64,000 bases of DNA, from contig CACZZN010000002.1 in assembly GCA_902785705.1 (NCBI GenBank), positions 27,750-91,749 of the forward strand, written 5' to 3'. The number at the start of each line of letters is the position of its first letter. Position 1 is the first letter of the stretch. The notes below the pieces were generated by a model, which was not told where the DNA came from, made no database searches, and saw nothing but the letters and a program-made list of their open reading frames with translations. The stretch is from an uncultured Veillonellaceae bacterium. Lineage in GTDB: Bacteria > Bacillota > Negativicutes > Selenomonadales > Selenomonadaceae. The translations under genes and the position numbers were made by a program. Positions 48,662 through 57,472 of the stretch are shown piece after piece.

Positions 48662-49474
48662 TCAACCAGAACAAGACACACATATTTGCCCTAGTCCCTG
48701 CGACGCAAGACGCCCCACTCCAGAGAATTCTCCGTAACTGGAAAGTAGTAAAAGATATCTTTTCCATTCCAATGATATATTCTCAAGGTTAAATCGAAAG
48801 GAGCCTAAAAAACCGTTGATACCACGACCACGTTGAAAGTACATGCGTTGGCTTCTGCCATGCCAGTTCTCCAATGAGATACATTCTGCCATACCACGAA
48901 CCTCTTGTGGTGATATTGCTTCCTCAAAATGGATTTTTGACCACTTGTCTGCTAGTGAGCCGAAAACCAACCCCGGAGATGGCCATGGAAAATCCCTATG
49001 ACCACACCGAAAGCTCGTCGTTGAAAGAAATTCCATCTGAATTGACCGGATTGAATTTCTCTGAAAGCATAGAGCCGACAAATCCTCTTCCTCAATAACT
49101 CCAGAGCGCGGTTCGATATCAGGATCTGCAACGATCTCCTCCACGTAAAAAACAAGATTTCCAATATGAAATGAGTATCCTATAGGCACAGACAAAAGAA
49201 CCTGCAACAAATCACTCTTGAGTGCAGTGACACGCCACTGCATGGAGGTCCCTCTTATGATTTCCCAACGATTATTTGTGTTCTTCAGCCCTGACGGAAG
49301 TGATAGCATAGATACGGTAAAAGGTTTAAACTCTGAGTTATGCAGTTCCCGTGAAAGCGAAGGAGAAATCGATTGGACTATATGAAAAAAAGCTCCATGC
49401 ATCAAATGCCCATGAACCGCTGGAAGACTGTCACTGGTTTCAGCCTTTAGCCTATATATTAAAGCCCCTAGCAT
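48662..49474 (-). CDS. cas6: CRISPR RNA endonuclease Cas6
   Basis: 270 residues. The N-terminal RLKAETSDSLPAVHGHLMHGAFFHIV and the C-terminal glycine-rich GVGRLASQGLGQICVS are typical of Cas6 in type III systems (RAMP fold with two ferredoxin-like halves). It should cut the array transcript at the repeat hairpin to give 8-nt handles. It is the last gene of the cas operon and its ATG overlaps the previous stop (ATGCTAG). Confidence 0.9.
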   Translation of the reverse strand: MLGALIYRLKAETSDSLPAVHGHLMHGAFFHIVQSISPSLSRELHNSEFKPFTVSMLSLPSGLKNTNNRWEIIRGTSMQWRVTALKSDLLQVLLSVPIGYSFHIGNLVFYVEEIVADPDIEPRSGVIEEEDLSALCFQRNSIRSIQMEFLSTTSFRCGHRDFPWPSPGLVFGSLADKWSKIHFEEAISPQEVRGMAECISLENWHGRSQRMYFQRGRGINGFLGSFRFNLENISLEWKRYLLLLSSYGEFSGVGRLASQGLGQICVSCSG

Positions 49475-50520
49475 CTGGAATCTACCTTAAAGCTGTAAGC
49501 GTGAATGGTGGATGCTACTTGTATCATGTATGTTTTCGCTGCGCTGAATGCCTTTTGACAGGTTTCCGGACGTATTCCCAAATGTTCTGCCATCATCTCC
49601 ATCCTCTTCTTTCTGTCCACATTGTCTTTTAAATGTTCCAGTAGGTAATCTTTGTCAATAAACGGCAATAGGTCTTCAAAAGGGACCATGCCATCCAAAG
49701 CCAAATCAGGTACATTACTCGTCGATACACCCTCATTGAATGAGAGTGCCTCCAGCATATAAAATGTCAGACAATATTTCAGTTTTCTCTTCTCCTTTTC
49801 GTTTTTTGCCATGAAGAATGCTTTTTTTACAACTTTAACAATATCGTTATAAGAATTATTAAATTCGGTTTCCTGTGGGTTGTATAATCCTTTTGATAAT
49901 TTATCCGCATCAGATACTCTGTCCTCATTGTCATATTCCACATCCAAGGAATTAGAATAAACAGGATAAAAATCCTTGTCCAAGAAATCATTAATTTCGT
50001 CTTCTGTAAATGAGAACTTTACCCGCAAGTAATTACGCAGACTGTTGGGAGATAGTATGCTGTTTTTGTCAAAAAAGGATTCCCTTAGTTTACTCGCTTC
50101 AGATTTTGACTTTCCGTGTCGAATGGCTATAGCATCAATTGCCCCCTTTATGTGTTGCCGTTTAATATCGTCATTGTCATTTGGCTCTTTACTGGATGCA
50201 ATTCGCTTTTTTAATAAATCCAGAAAATTTAAAAAGAACAGTCCGTTCCACTTTTTTCCTGGTTTTAGTCCATCCTCAAGTAAATCATATATCTCCATGG
50301 CATAATCTCCATAGAATTCCTCGCGATTCTGTTTCAATGGACGCCATCTTAAGTATTGGTAAATGGTTTCAACCAAGAAAATACGCTTGTCTGCCAGTTC
50401 TTTTTTCTCTTTTCTTGTTAGGGGCTTATCCGTTGGATAATCCTGACAAATAGATCGTGCAATAGGTTCTATTTCCTCTGCTTTTATGCGGTTCTTTTCA
50501 AACCAATCATTTTTTACCAT
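49468..50520 (-). CDS. Unrecognised protein in type III CRISPR operon, possible sigma-like helix-turn-helix
   Basis: 350 residues, strongly helical and charged, no signal or membrane segment. I do not recognise a family. The C-terminal segment KKRMEMMAEHLGIRPETCQKAFSAAKTYM (about 305-333) reads like a sigma-region-4 helix-turn-helix. The N-terminal half (FYGDYAMEIYDLLEDG...FFLNFLDLLKKRIASSK, about 69-111) is loosely like sigma region 2. It lies between the CARF-like gene (26 nt upstream) and cas6 (7-nt overlap), so it is part of the system. A role as a signal-controlled transcription factor is an inference only. Confidence 0.4.
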   Translation of the reverse strand: MVKNDWFEKNRIKAEEIEPIARSICQDYPTDKPLTRKEKKELADKRIFLVETIYQYLRWRPLKQNREEFYGDYAMEIYDLLEDGLKPGKKWNGLFFLNFLDLLKKRIASSKEPNDNDDIKRQHIKGAIDAIAIRHGKSKSEASKLRESFFDKNSILSPNSLRNYLRVKFSFTEDEINDFLDKDFYPVYSNSLDVEYDNEDRVSDADKLSKGLYNPQETEFNNSYNDIVKVVKKAFFMAKNEKEKRKLKYCLTFYMLEALSFNEGVSTSNVPDLALDGMVPFEDLLPFIDKDYLLEHLKDNVDRKKRMEMMAEHLGIRPETCQKAFSAAKTYMIQVASTIHAYSFKVDSRC

Positions 50521-50546
50521 GTCTCCTTCCTCCTTCCATTGTAAAG

Positions 50547-51179
50547 TTAGCCAATCAAGAATTTGAGGAAGCGATCCATATCCTTTTTCTGTCCCGGTCT
50601 AGCATCACTGATAATGGTGTTGATATGGAACAGTGCCGTTATATCAACTATGTCGACTACTTTCTCTTTGGTATCCTTTTCCTGCCCATGATATAGATCC
50701 GCATATATCATGTTGGAAATCTCAACATCACGGCATGCCTTCACAGCATAGCACAGACTGATGAACATGGCCAGTGTATAACATTTCAATCCATAGCTCA
50801 TATCCGCATAGATTTTATCACCGTCCTGTATATTGTCCGCAATATCGCGAAAGAATTCGCTGAAGGTTAGTGAATCATTTTTTTCTCTTTCGCTGCTATT
50901 GACATCAGGTTCCGCTATCTTAACAAAGGTTGCATGCGCTTTGTGCTTCTCCAGTATACCCATGAGCTCCTTTTCCAATAATTCGTAGTTCGCCTTTGGT
51001 CTATCAGATTGCTGTATCCCTGTAATTATGAGGACGTCATCGCCTTCATCGAGGTTTCCATCCAAAAGGTAACTAATTGGTAGCAGGAACCGTTTACCCC
51101 CCAGGTCCATATCCATGCTTTCATATGTAATCTGAGATATAGGATTCAAGATAATCGTCGAAATAAATACCTTTCTCAT
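50547..51179 (-). CDS. Stand-alone CARF-like sensor protein
   Basis: 210 residues. A single Rossmann-like domain: strand VFISTIILN, strand DDVLIITGIQQ, and the ligand loop IYADMSYGLKCYTLAMF (residues 123-139), which corresponds to the D-x-T/S-x-G motif of TM1812-type CARF domains. No HEPN or other effector domain is attached. It may sense or degrade cyclic oligoadenylate made by Cas10, or work with the protein encoded just downstream. Nine nt separate it from the RAMP gene before it. Confidence 0.65.
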   Translation of the reverse strand: MRKVFISTIILNPISQITYESMDMDLGGKRFLLPISYLLDGNLDEGDDVLIITGIQQSDRPKANYELLEKELMGILEKHKAHATFVKIAEPDVNSSEREKNDSLTFSEFFRDIADNIQDGDKIYADMSYGLKCYTLAMFISLCYAVKACRDVEISNMIYADLYHGQEKDTKEKVVDIVDITALFHINTIISDARPGQKKDMDRFLKFLIG

Positions 51180-51188
51180 GAAAATTCC

Positions 51189-53054
51189 TCACTTTCTTTC
51201 AGAAACAATTTGACTAATGGTTTGCAACGGACGGCGGTTCTTAAATTCATTCGGTTCCAGTTTCATACATCTCGTAGTTTCCTTCCAATTTGCATAATAC
51301 TCTTCTTGCTTGGCATCCAGTATCTCCAATAGTTCAGAGCATAACATCTCATAGGACTCCTTGCAGTTTCTTTCTTTGCATTTCTCTTCCATATACTGCC
51401 TGAATTCTTTTAAGAACAGCGTTTCGTCCGTTACCAGCAAATTATTTTCCCATCCAGCAGCACCCAGCAGGGAACTATATGCCATGTCCACATTCAGCAG
51501 TCTAAGTTTTGCATCAATCTTGACCGTCCCCATACCAAGGGGCTTTCCCATACCAATCTTATAACGGACAGAATTACGTTTCTTAGCTAAATCGAACACT
51601 GAAAGCAACGCCCCCAACTCTATTTTTGTTAGGAATTCGAATCGAATACTTCCCTCAAAGGAACTCCCTACTGCAACCGGGTTTATCGTGTAAGTTCCTT
51701 TAATGTCCTTATCATCGGCACTCATTTGCCAATCGCTTTCTGTGCAGGATTTATGCCAATAAAACTTATATCCTCGAATGCTTGGCTTAGATGGAGCATC
51801 CCAATGTTGTGGTTTTCCATCTTCGGAATTCAAGTACAACTGGAAAGATGTAGGATTCGGGGACATCAATGGATGGGTCTTCTTTTTTCCTATGGAACTA
51901 CCACCGCTTTTCAGTTCCGCATCCCCGAAAAAGACCCTGCCTGCCCAAAATTCCTTTCGACCGAATACCGTGTCTGAAAAATCAACGACAGTGGAGGACT
52001 GCAAGGCTTGAGGTATATGAGCCGCAATGTCACTTTGATATGGAATGCGGTAGTAAGGGCCAAATCCAAAATGAAGAAGTTCCTCGCCCTCAGCTCGATA
52101 ATGACAAGGGGCTATGAAGTCATAGTGCCCCTCCGTGAAATCCAAGGCATCCTGCCCTTTCAGGCATAGATTCTCACCTTCGAAAAGATTCCATTCCCTT
52201 TCTTTTTTCTCATCGTTGTTAGCATTTCCACGTTTGGTATCCTTGAGGTAGTCCTCCATGATTTCTTTGGTGACATGAATACGGTTCTTCTCCCATTCGT
52301 ATTTCACCGATTTATTATTCTCTTTATCCTCACATTTAATTGGATAAAAAATATCATAATGCTTCTTACTCCCCATCTTAGCCGTATAGCATTCGCAGGA
52401 TTCATCCTTCCATATGACCCTTGGAGCATCTCCTTGGCCTCTCTCACCACTGCTTCCCGGTACTTGGGGGCGCGGATCCTCGGCATTAGCGGGAATGATG
52501 AAATATTCCCTGCCCTTTCCTACCAAGAACCCAGGGCATACACCTGTAATCTGCGATTTGTAATAGTTGCGGAAATCAACTGACAATGATGCCATACTGC
52601 GAAAGTACAGATGACGATTTTGAAAATCCCCATCGTCAGAATCCTGATCGTTTTTTCGCATCGCACTACATGTGAGTAGTTTGAAGATGTTCTTCACCAT
52701 TCCACGAATGCTGCTTCCAGGAATCCGTTTTGTCCCGTTTGGCGCATAAAACACCATGTCCTCTCCCTGACTATCCAATTTCCAGCCGACAAAGCAAGGG
52801 GTTTCCGTGGTAATTTCCAGTTGGATTTCCCCAGAAAAGCAGTTTCTTTCCTTTCCTTCACCTTGCACGTTTTTCTCGATGTATTTCTGAAACAGGTCAG
52901 CACGATGCCTCGTGCCCATGTTTTCAATATTTTCTCCACCCTGATACGGACTGAAAAAATCATTCAGTGGTGCTGGTATTGCAACTTCAGGAATTTGGAC
53001 AAAATTGTACGGAGCTTTGCTCCACTTATCCTGGCCTTTACCATATTTAGCCAT
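51189..53054 (-). CDS. TIGR03986-type RAMP protein (Cas7 with large insertion)
   Basis: 621 residues. It starts with the family YNFVQIPEVAIPAP motif (16-29). The Cas7 glycine loop is IPGSSIRGMVKNIF (111-124), preceded by GEDMVFY with an aspartate (99) in the usual region of RNA-cleaving Cas7 residues. A long central region (about 130-330) interrupts the RAMP fold, and the end has the glycine-rich GMGKPLGMGTVKID. This corresponds to the Cas7-with-insertion subunit of type III-D complexes. It lies 15 nt after csx19. Confidence 0.82.
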   Translation of the reverse strand: MAKYGKGQDKWSKAPYNFVQIPEVAIPAPLNDFFSPYQGGENIENMGTRHRADLFQKYIEKNVQGEGKERNCFSGEIQLEITTETPCFVGWKLDSQGEDMVFYAPNGTKRIPGSSIRGMVKNIFKLLTCSAMRKNDQDSDDGDFQNRHLYFRSMASLSVDFRNYYKSQITGVCPGFLVGKGREYFIIPANAEDPRPQVPGSSGERGQGDAPRVIWKDESCECYTAKMGSKKHYDIFYPIKCEDKENNKSVKYEWEKNRIHVTKEIMEDYLKDTKRGNANNDEKKEREWNLFEGENLCLKGQDALDFTEGHYDFIAPCHYRAEGEELLHFGFGPYYRIPYQSDIAAHIPQALQSSTVVDFSDTVFGRKEFWAGRVFFGDAELKSGGSSIGKKKTHPLMSPNPTSFQLYLNSEDGKPQHWDAPSKPSIRGYKFYWHKSCTESDWQMSADDKDIKGTYTINPVAVGSSFEGSIRFEFLTKIELGALLSVFDLAKKRNSVRYKIGMGKPLGMGTVKIDAKLRLLNVDMAYSSLLGAAGWENNLLVTDETLFLKEFRQYMEEKCKERNCKESYEMLCSELLEILDAKQEEYYANWKETTRCMKLEPNEFKNRRPLQTISQIVSERK

Positions 53055-53069
53055 ATGCCGTGCCTCCTA

Positions 53070-53612
53070 TCACAACGCCACAAGATCCATATAACGAAAA
53101 TCTACATAACCTGCTTGTCCCGTAGACAATTTTCCAATATAGTTCCGTGTCACCAGTCCAATGGTATTGGCATCGCCATATCCCTCTCCAATGACAGGGA
53201 TTGTCATCTCAAGGTTTCTTTCTTCGTCCTCAACTTTCACATAACCAGCCCCTGCATCCCTAACGGTATTTCCCCACAAGGGAGAACAACAATCAATGTG
53301 CACATAGGGATTTCCAGAATCATCACGAATATATCTTTTCAGCCAATGATTTCCCATCTTTATCAGGTGCAATTCCTCTTCGTTGTTGAATACACGCATT
53401 TCTTCCAGCCATGGAGCATAAAGAGGATTCTCCCTATGGAATGAAATTTTATGACCCTCCCATCGTCCCCAAAAGATTCCCTGAATATTCCAAAGGACAA
53501 CGGTGGCATCTTTCTCTAGCATATTAAGTGCATTCAGAATTTCTTCCTCCGTAGCATGGATTGCAGACGGCTTCAGGTCATATGGCTTTCCATCAGAGAA
53601 TTCCCACATCAT
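53070..53612 (-). CDS. csx19: Csx19, type III-D accessory subunit
   Basis: 180 residues of the TIGR03984 type: ATVVLWNIQGIFWGRW, EMRVFNNEEELHLIK, SPLWGNTV and the end VTRNYIGKLSTGQAGYVDFRYMDLVAL fit the family pattern. Csx19 is specific for type III-D and packs along the effector complex. Its ATG overlaps the stop of the double-Cas7 gene (ATGA). Confidence 0.85.
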   Translation of the reverse strand: MMWEFSDGKPYDLKPSAIHATEEEILNALNMLEKDATVVLWNIQGIFWGRWEGHKISFHRENPLYAPWLEEMRVFNNEEELHLIKMGNHWLKRYIRDDSGNPYVHIDCCSPLWGNTVRDAGAGYVKVEDEERNLEMTIPVIGEGYGDANTIGLVTRNYIGKLSTGQAGYVDFRYMDLVAL

Positions 53613-55087
53613 GACTCCATCACTTCCTTCTCATGCATCTTCGCATAAAAGCTCTCTGCGTAATACTCTATCGCTTTCTTCTCTACATCCGTCAAGTCAA
53701 ACCCTTTAGCATCCAAATGATAACATTCGGGTGATTTATCTTTTGCGCAGATACAAATATCTGCTGATCTTCCTCGGAGCCTTCCGCGCCCGATAGATTT
53801 ACCACTGCCAAACGCTACGCGTCCCTGCCACATATCCCGCAGAAGGAAGAGAGTCAATCCGATTTCCCATGACTCAATAGAACCATCATGGCATTTTTCC
53901 AGGGCAAGGTGCAGATGTATGGGCGCATCCTGCTTATTTTTTTGCCACAATGAGTTTTCCGAAAAAAGAGCTGTCCCGATTGTTCCACCAGTGAATCTGT
54001 CTATACGATTTCGCACTTGTCCTTCCTTCACTACCTTTTCTGGTGGTATATAAACTTCTTTAACAATGAACCGACTCTTTTTTCCATCATTGGAAGAAAC
54101 GTCACCTTTATCCACATCATTTGCTGCAAAGCCCATCATATCATTGAGCAGGGATGCACTGCGTTGGAACTGGCGCAGAATCTTTTCCGAATGATGCCGC
54201 AGGGTTCCCTTGATGCTAGTGCCGGGGAGAAGATAGCTTTCTTTGCTCACAGCGGGATTCTTTTCATTCCCTGACATTCTCCCATCGCCAATCAATATTG
54301 AACTCTCCAAATCGAAAAAAGCATCAATCGATATAGCCAGTCTGTCGTCCTCTATAACATCCTTTCCTTTTCTTATTTTGCATCCGCAACGAACAGCAGA
54401 TTCCGCCCATTCGGTTATATCAATTTCAGGGTTATACTCAAGCCAAGCTGCGATGTGATCCTTCTTTCGGAAATCATAGTACACTGCGGCCACATCCTTG
54501 GAAGATACTATGCCAAATCCCTTAGCTGTATAGGCACCTATCCGAATTCCGGCAGAAAGGCTCCCAAGCAATGAATCTATACCCTGCCGCAAAACCGGAA
54601 GCAATTTGCCTTTCTCACCCAAGTTATGTTTTCTTAGCGTAATAATAATCTCCATGTTCCCTCGGTTACCACGTTCCACGACCTCATAATCATATTTCTT
54701 TTCTTCTTCAGCCGTGCCAGTAAAGGAGTGAATTGCAATTCCGTCCCGCCATCCAGAGGTTTTTTCTTCTAGCAAAACATCCGATACATCCACCATGCTT
54801 TGAAATTCTTCCTCTTTCTCCTCTTGGTCATGTTGATTCGTATGTCCAAAAAGCAGCCTGACCATGCCTTCGCTATGGGAATCTCCCTGTTTCTGAAGAG
54901 TCGCCCGCAACACTCCAGCCAGCGAAGTACCCGGTATGTAGGGATATCCCTCCTCATTGCGAAGCACATAGGCGTCTACCTCATGGAGAGGGCACTCGGG
55001 AGTTTCGCCACCTCTTATGACTAAGGGAGAATCCAGAAAAAGAGTCCCGCGAATAACAATCTTACCACACAGGCTTGCCTCACTCAT
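53609..55087 (-). CDS. Double Cas7 (Csm3-like) fusion protein
   Basis: About 492 residues with two RAMP domains in a row. Domain 1 has PLVIRGGETPECPLHEVDAY, the glycine loop IPGTSLAGVLR (51-61) and YTAKGFGIVSS (186-196). Domain 2 has SILIGDGRMSGNEKN, LPGTSIKGTLRHH (287-299) and the closing KSIGRGRLRG. Domain 1 keeps an aspartate (EVDAY) where Csm3 has its RNA-cleaving Asp; domain 2 has no clear one. This is the Cas7-2x arrangement. Start 55087 is chosen for the 8-nt overlap ATGAGTGA with csx10 and the AGGGGG site upstream; a longer frame from 55129 exists. Confidence 0.85.
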   Translation of the reverse strand: MSEASLCGKIVIRGTLFLDSPLVIRGGETPECPLHEVDAYVLRNEEGYPYIPGTSLAGVLRATLQKQGDSHSEGMVRLLFGHTNQHDQEEKEEEFQSMVDVSDVLLEEKTSGWRDGIAIHSFTGTAEEEKKYDYEVVERGNRGNMEIIITLRKHNLGEKGKLLPVLRQGIDSLLGSLSAGIRIGAYTAKGFGIVSSKDVAAVYYDFRKKDHIAAWLEYNPEIDITEWAESAVRCGCKIRKGKDVIEDDRLAISIDAFFDLESSILIGDGRMSGNEKNPAVSKESYLLPGTSIKGTLRHHSEKILRQFQRSASLLNDMMGFAANDVDKGDVSSNDGKKSRFIVKEVYIPPEKVVKEGQVRNRIDRFTGGTIGTALFSENSLWQKNKQDAPIHLHLALEKCHDGSIESWEIGLTLFLLRDMWQGRVAFGSGKSIGRGRLRGRSADICICAKDKSPECYHLDAKGFDLTDVEKKAIEYYAESFYAKMHEKEVMES

Positions 55088-56693
55088 CTGCCCCATCCCC
55101 CTTTTGTTTCGATGCCTGTTTTCTTCCATGAGTCAGAAATGCACTCCAATACTCCTGCCAGAGTTCCTCAAGTAAACGATTCATCAGGTTTTCACCCAAT
55201 TCATTAGCAAACTTCTTTCCACAGGCAAGAATATGATCAACACTATCCGGCATGCCATTGGGACGCTCCATGATATCCCCCAATGGCATTTTATTAAGAA
55301 ATATATTTTTCAAGTGCTGGGTAAAGGGCTTCCCTCGGTAGGCTTCTGCTCGTACCACCTGGCGATACTCATCCAATGTGCGCCTTTTTCCTTCAGGTGT
55401 CCTTAGAAAATTTTCCAACTTTGAAAATGTCCCTGTCGTTTTTGTTAAGGAACTTTCCCTTTCCATTATTTCCGCATCCTTGGCTGCTCTCATGCGAACT
55501 TGTTCACGCAACCACTGATTGAGAAGCCACAATGCTTGCTTTCGCACCGTTTCATGCAACGTTATGTCAGTGTCCGTTACTCCTCCATCACGGCTCTGCA
55601 CAGATACTTGCTGTGGTATCCATTGACGCAACTGACCGAACCCTTCTTCTGGTCTGAGACTCAGTTCACCACTGTACATAATTCGTTGAAGGATTCGGAG
55701 TTCTTCCTCCTTCCATGGCGATTTTTTGCACAGTGAAAATATTGAACCAGCAGCCAAAGCCGAAAGACGCGGGCGTTTCATCCTCCAAATACCGACAAAA
55801 CTGTCTACAGATACAGTTGAAGCATATATTTTTTCCTTATCCAGGAATATATCCGTGGCCCCTGTTTCCAGACGTAGAACATCTGTTATATGCCCCAATG
55901 CCTCCATGCCCGTAACGGAGAAAGCTTTCATCGGCAGAAGCGGTGTTTGTAGCCGAAGGAAAATACATTGATTCGCATCGGGTTTCGGAAGTGGCTCTTC
56001 TATAGAAACGGAAAACTCCACACGACATCTTCCGTATTGAGTGAATTTCGACCTTCCCAATAGACACACCATCCCGTGGTTTTCGTCCAAACGCATTTCG
56101 TTAACAAAGGCATCCAAATTCTCTCTTTCACCGATTATACTCCCGGAAAATTCCTGTCCAGCAGAAATGGATTCGTAATTATAGATTCCTCCAACCTGCT
56201 CATCACTGCGTCCCATCAATCGTTCTTTCTCAGAATTTCTGCTCATATGAATCGAAACCATCTTCTTGGGCGTAATCGGAACGATTTCCCCGCTTGCCTC
56301 GTTAATAATCCCCAGCCCACGCCACGATTTCATTCCCTTCGTGCATTCCCTTCGTGTGTTTTCATCCCCTGTCAAGCAAAGGGCGTCCAGAGCTTTTTTC
56401 CCGTCCTTGCTTTTCAAGAGAGATGATGGCAGAGGAATAGCTGCCCTACCACGGAGTGAAGGATAAGCTGTCACGAAACGAAGTTGCTGAAAGAAAAACC
56501 GATAAAAATCTCCCTGTTCTTGCGCCCGCATTCGATTCATACGCTGACAGTGGATATAATGTTCTGCAAAAACCCCTCGAAGTGTAGCACCACCAATCAT
56601 ATCCTGAGATTCTGTCAACGTCCCGGCGTGATTCGTTGCAGTCAACACCACAGGGGAAAGCGTAAGTATTTTAAAATCGATTTTTTCTATCAT
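55080..56693 (-). CDS. csx10: Csx10 (Cas5-group RAMP) with long helical C-terminus
   Basis: 537 residues. N-terminal RAMP start IDFKILTLSPVVLTAT and glycine loop MIGGATLRGVFA (32-43), internal YGRCRVEFSV, and EGFGQLRQW in the middle, as in Csx10/Cas5 of type III-D. The last 150 residues (from about VRKQALWLLNQWLREQVRM) are predicted helical and are longer than in a plain Cas5. They may be a fused small subunit (Cas11-like), which would explain why no separate small-subunit gene is present. That last point is inference. Confidence 0.82.
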   Translation of the reverse strand: MIEKIDFKILTLSPVVLTATNHAGTLTESQDMIGGATLRGVFAEHYIHCQRMNRMRAQEQGDFYRFFFQQLRFVTAYPSLRGRAAIPLPSSLLKSKDGKKALDALCLTGDENTRRECTKGMKSWRGLGIINEASGEIVPITPKKMVSIHMSRNSEKERLMGRSDEQVGGIYNYESISAGQEFSGSIIGERENLDAFVNEMRLDENHGMVCLLGRSKFTQYGRCRVEFSVSIEEPLPKPDANQCIFLRLQTPLLPMKAFSVTGMEALGHITDVLRLETGATDIFLDKEKIYASTVSVDSFVGIWRMKRPRLSALAAGSIFSLCKKSPWKEEELRILQRIMYSGELSLRPEEGFGQLRQWIPQQVSVQSRDGGVTDTDITLHETVRKQALWLLNQWLREQVRMRAAKDAEIMERESSLTKTTGTFSKLENFLRTPEGKRRTLDEYRQVVRAEAYRGKPFTQHLKNIFLNKMPLGDIMERPNGMPDSVDHILACGKKFANELGENLMNRLLEELWQEYWSAFLTHGRKQASKQKGDGADE

Positions 56694-56697
56694 TTTG

Positions 56698-57468
56698 CTA
56701 TGCCTCCCCTTCTAACAGTTTCAGGATGGGTATCCTCTTTCCGTTAACACTACACCGAATCCTTCCCATTCCTCGATTCCGTTTCAACCCTGCTCGCCGA
56801 AGATTGGATAGAGCCAGAAGAAACAGTCGCTGATGTTCTGTTGCAGCATTTCGAATTTCTACGCATCCGGTAAAGAAGATCTCTCCCCCATTGCGCATCG
56901 TTTTCTCCACAACGCGCATGTTATGTAGGGAATGCGGGTTTGCTACACCGGTTTTCGCATCTATGCTTGTAAAGTAACGCATCTTGGAATAGAGACCCAG
57001 CACTTTCGATGGACTGACTATATCAGGATATTTCTCCTCTAAGTAGCGCCAACTGCCTCTCATTTTCTCGTATTCATCCTCCGTTTCCAGATGAAAATCA
57101 TGTATGACAAGCTGTACATCAGCACCCGCTGCATGTCGAAACAGCTCCTCCACTGTCCGTCTTGAAATAAATCCATCGGAAATCTCGGCCATCTCTGTTA
57201 TTTCAAGGGCGCTCTCATAGAGCAAACCCTTAAAGCGTTTAGCAGGAAAATATGGAATACCGACAGAATCATGTGATACATCCATATCCATGTTCACATC
57301 TCCGGCTCCTGAACCAAGATGCAATGGTGAAAGAAGGTCGATACGCACCTGATATTGAACGAAACCTTCTTTTTTTGCCTGCCTTAGAGTAACTTCTCCA
57401 CGTTCCTTTGCCACCTTTTTGTAGGTAATACGCTGGGCTCCCTTCGTGCCTTTTGGCTTCTTTCCCAT
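56698..57468 (-). CDS. Cas7 (Csm3-like) RAMP protein
   Basis: 256 residues, single RAMP domain. LLSPLHLGSGAGDVNMDMDV with several aspartates, glycine loop FPAKRFKGLLYES (74-86) and the closing AGLKRNRGMGRIRC. The aspartates after the first loop are candidates for target RNA cleavage. A Lys-rich N-terminal tail (MGKKPKGTKGAQ) may bind RNA. It lies 4 nt after cas10 and 4 nt before csx10, so the three are cotranslated. Confidence 0.87.
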   Translation of the reverse strand: MGKKPKGTKGAQRITYKKVAKERGEVTLRQAKKEGFVQYQVRIDLLSPLHLGSGAGDVNMDMDVSHDSVGIPYFPAKRFKGLLYESALEITEMAEISDGFISRRTVEELFRHAAGADVQLVIHDFHLETEDEYEKMRGSWRYLEEKYPDIVSPSKVLGLYSKMRYFTSIDAKTGVANPHSLHNMRVVEKTMRNGGEIFFTGCVEIRNAATEHQRLFLLALSNLRRAGLKRNRGMGRIRCSVNGKRIPILKLLEGEA

Positions 57469-57472
57469 ATCG

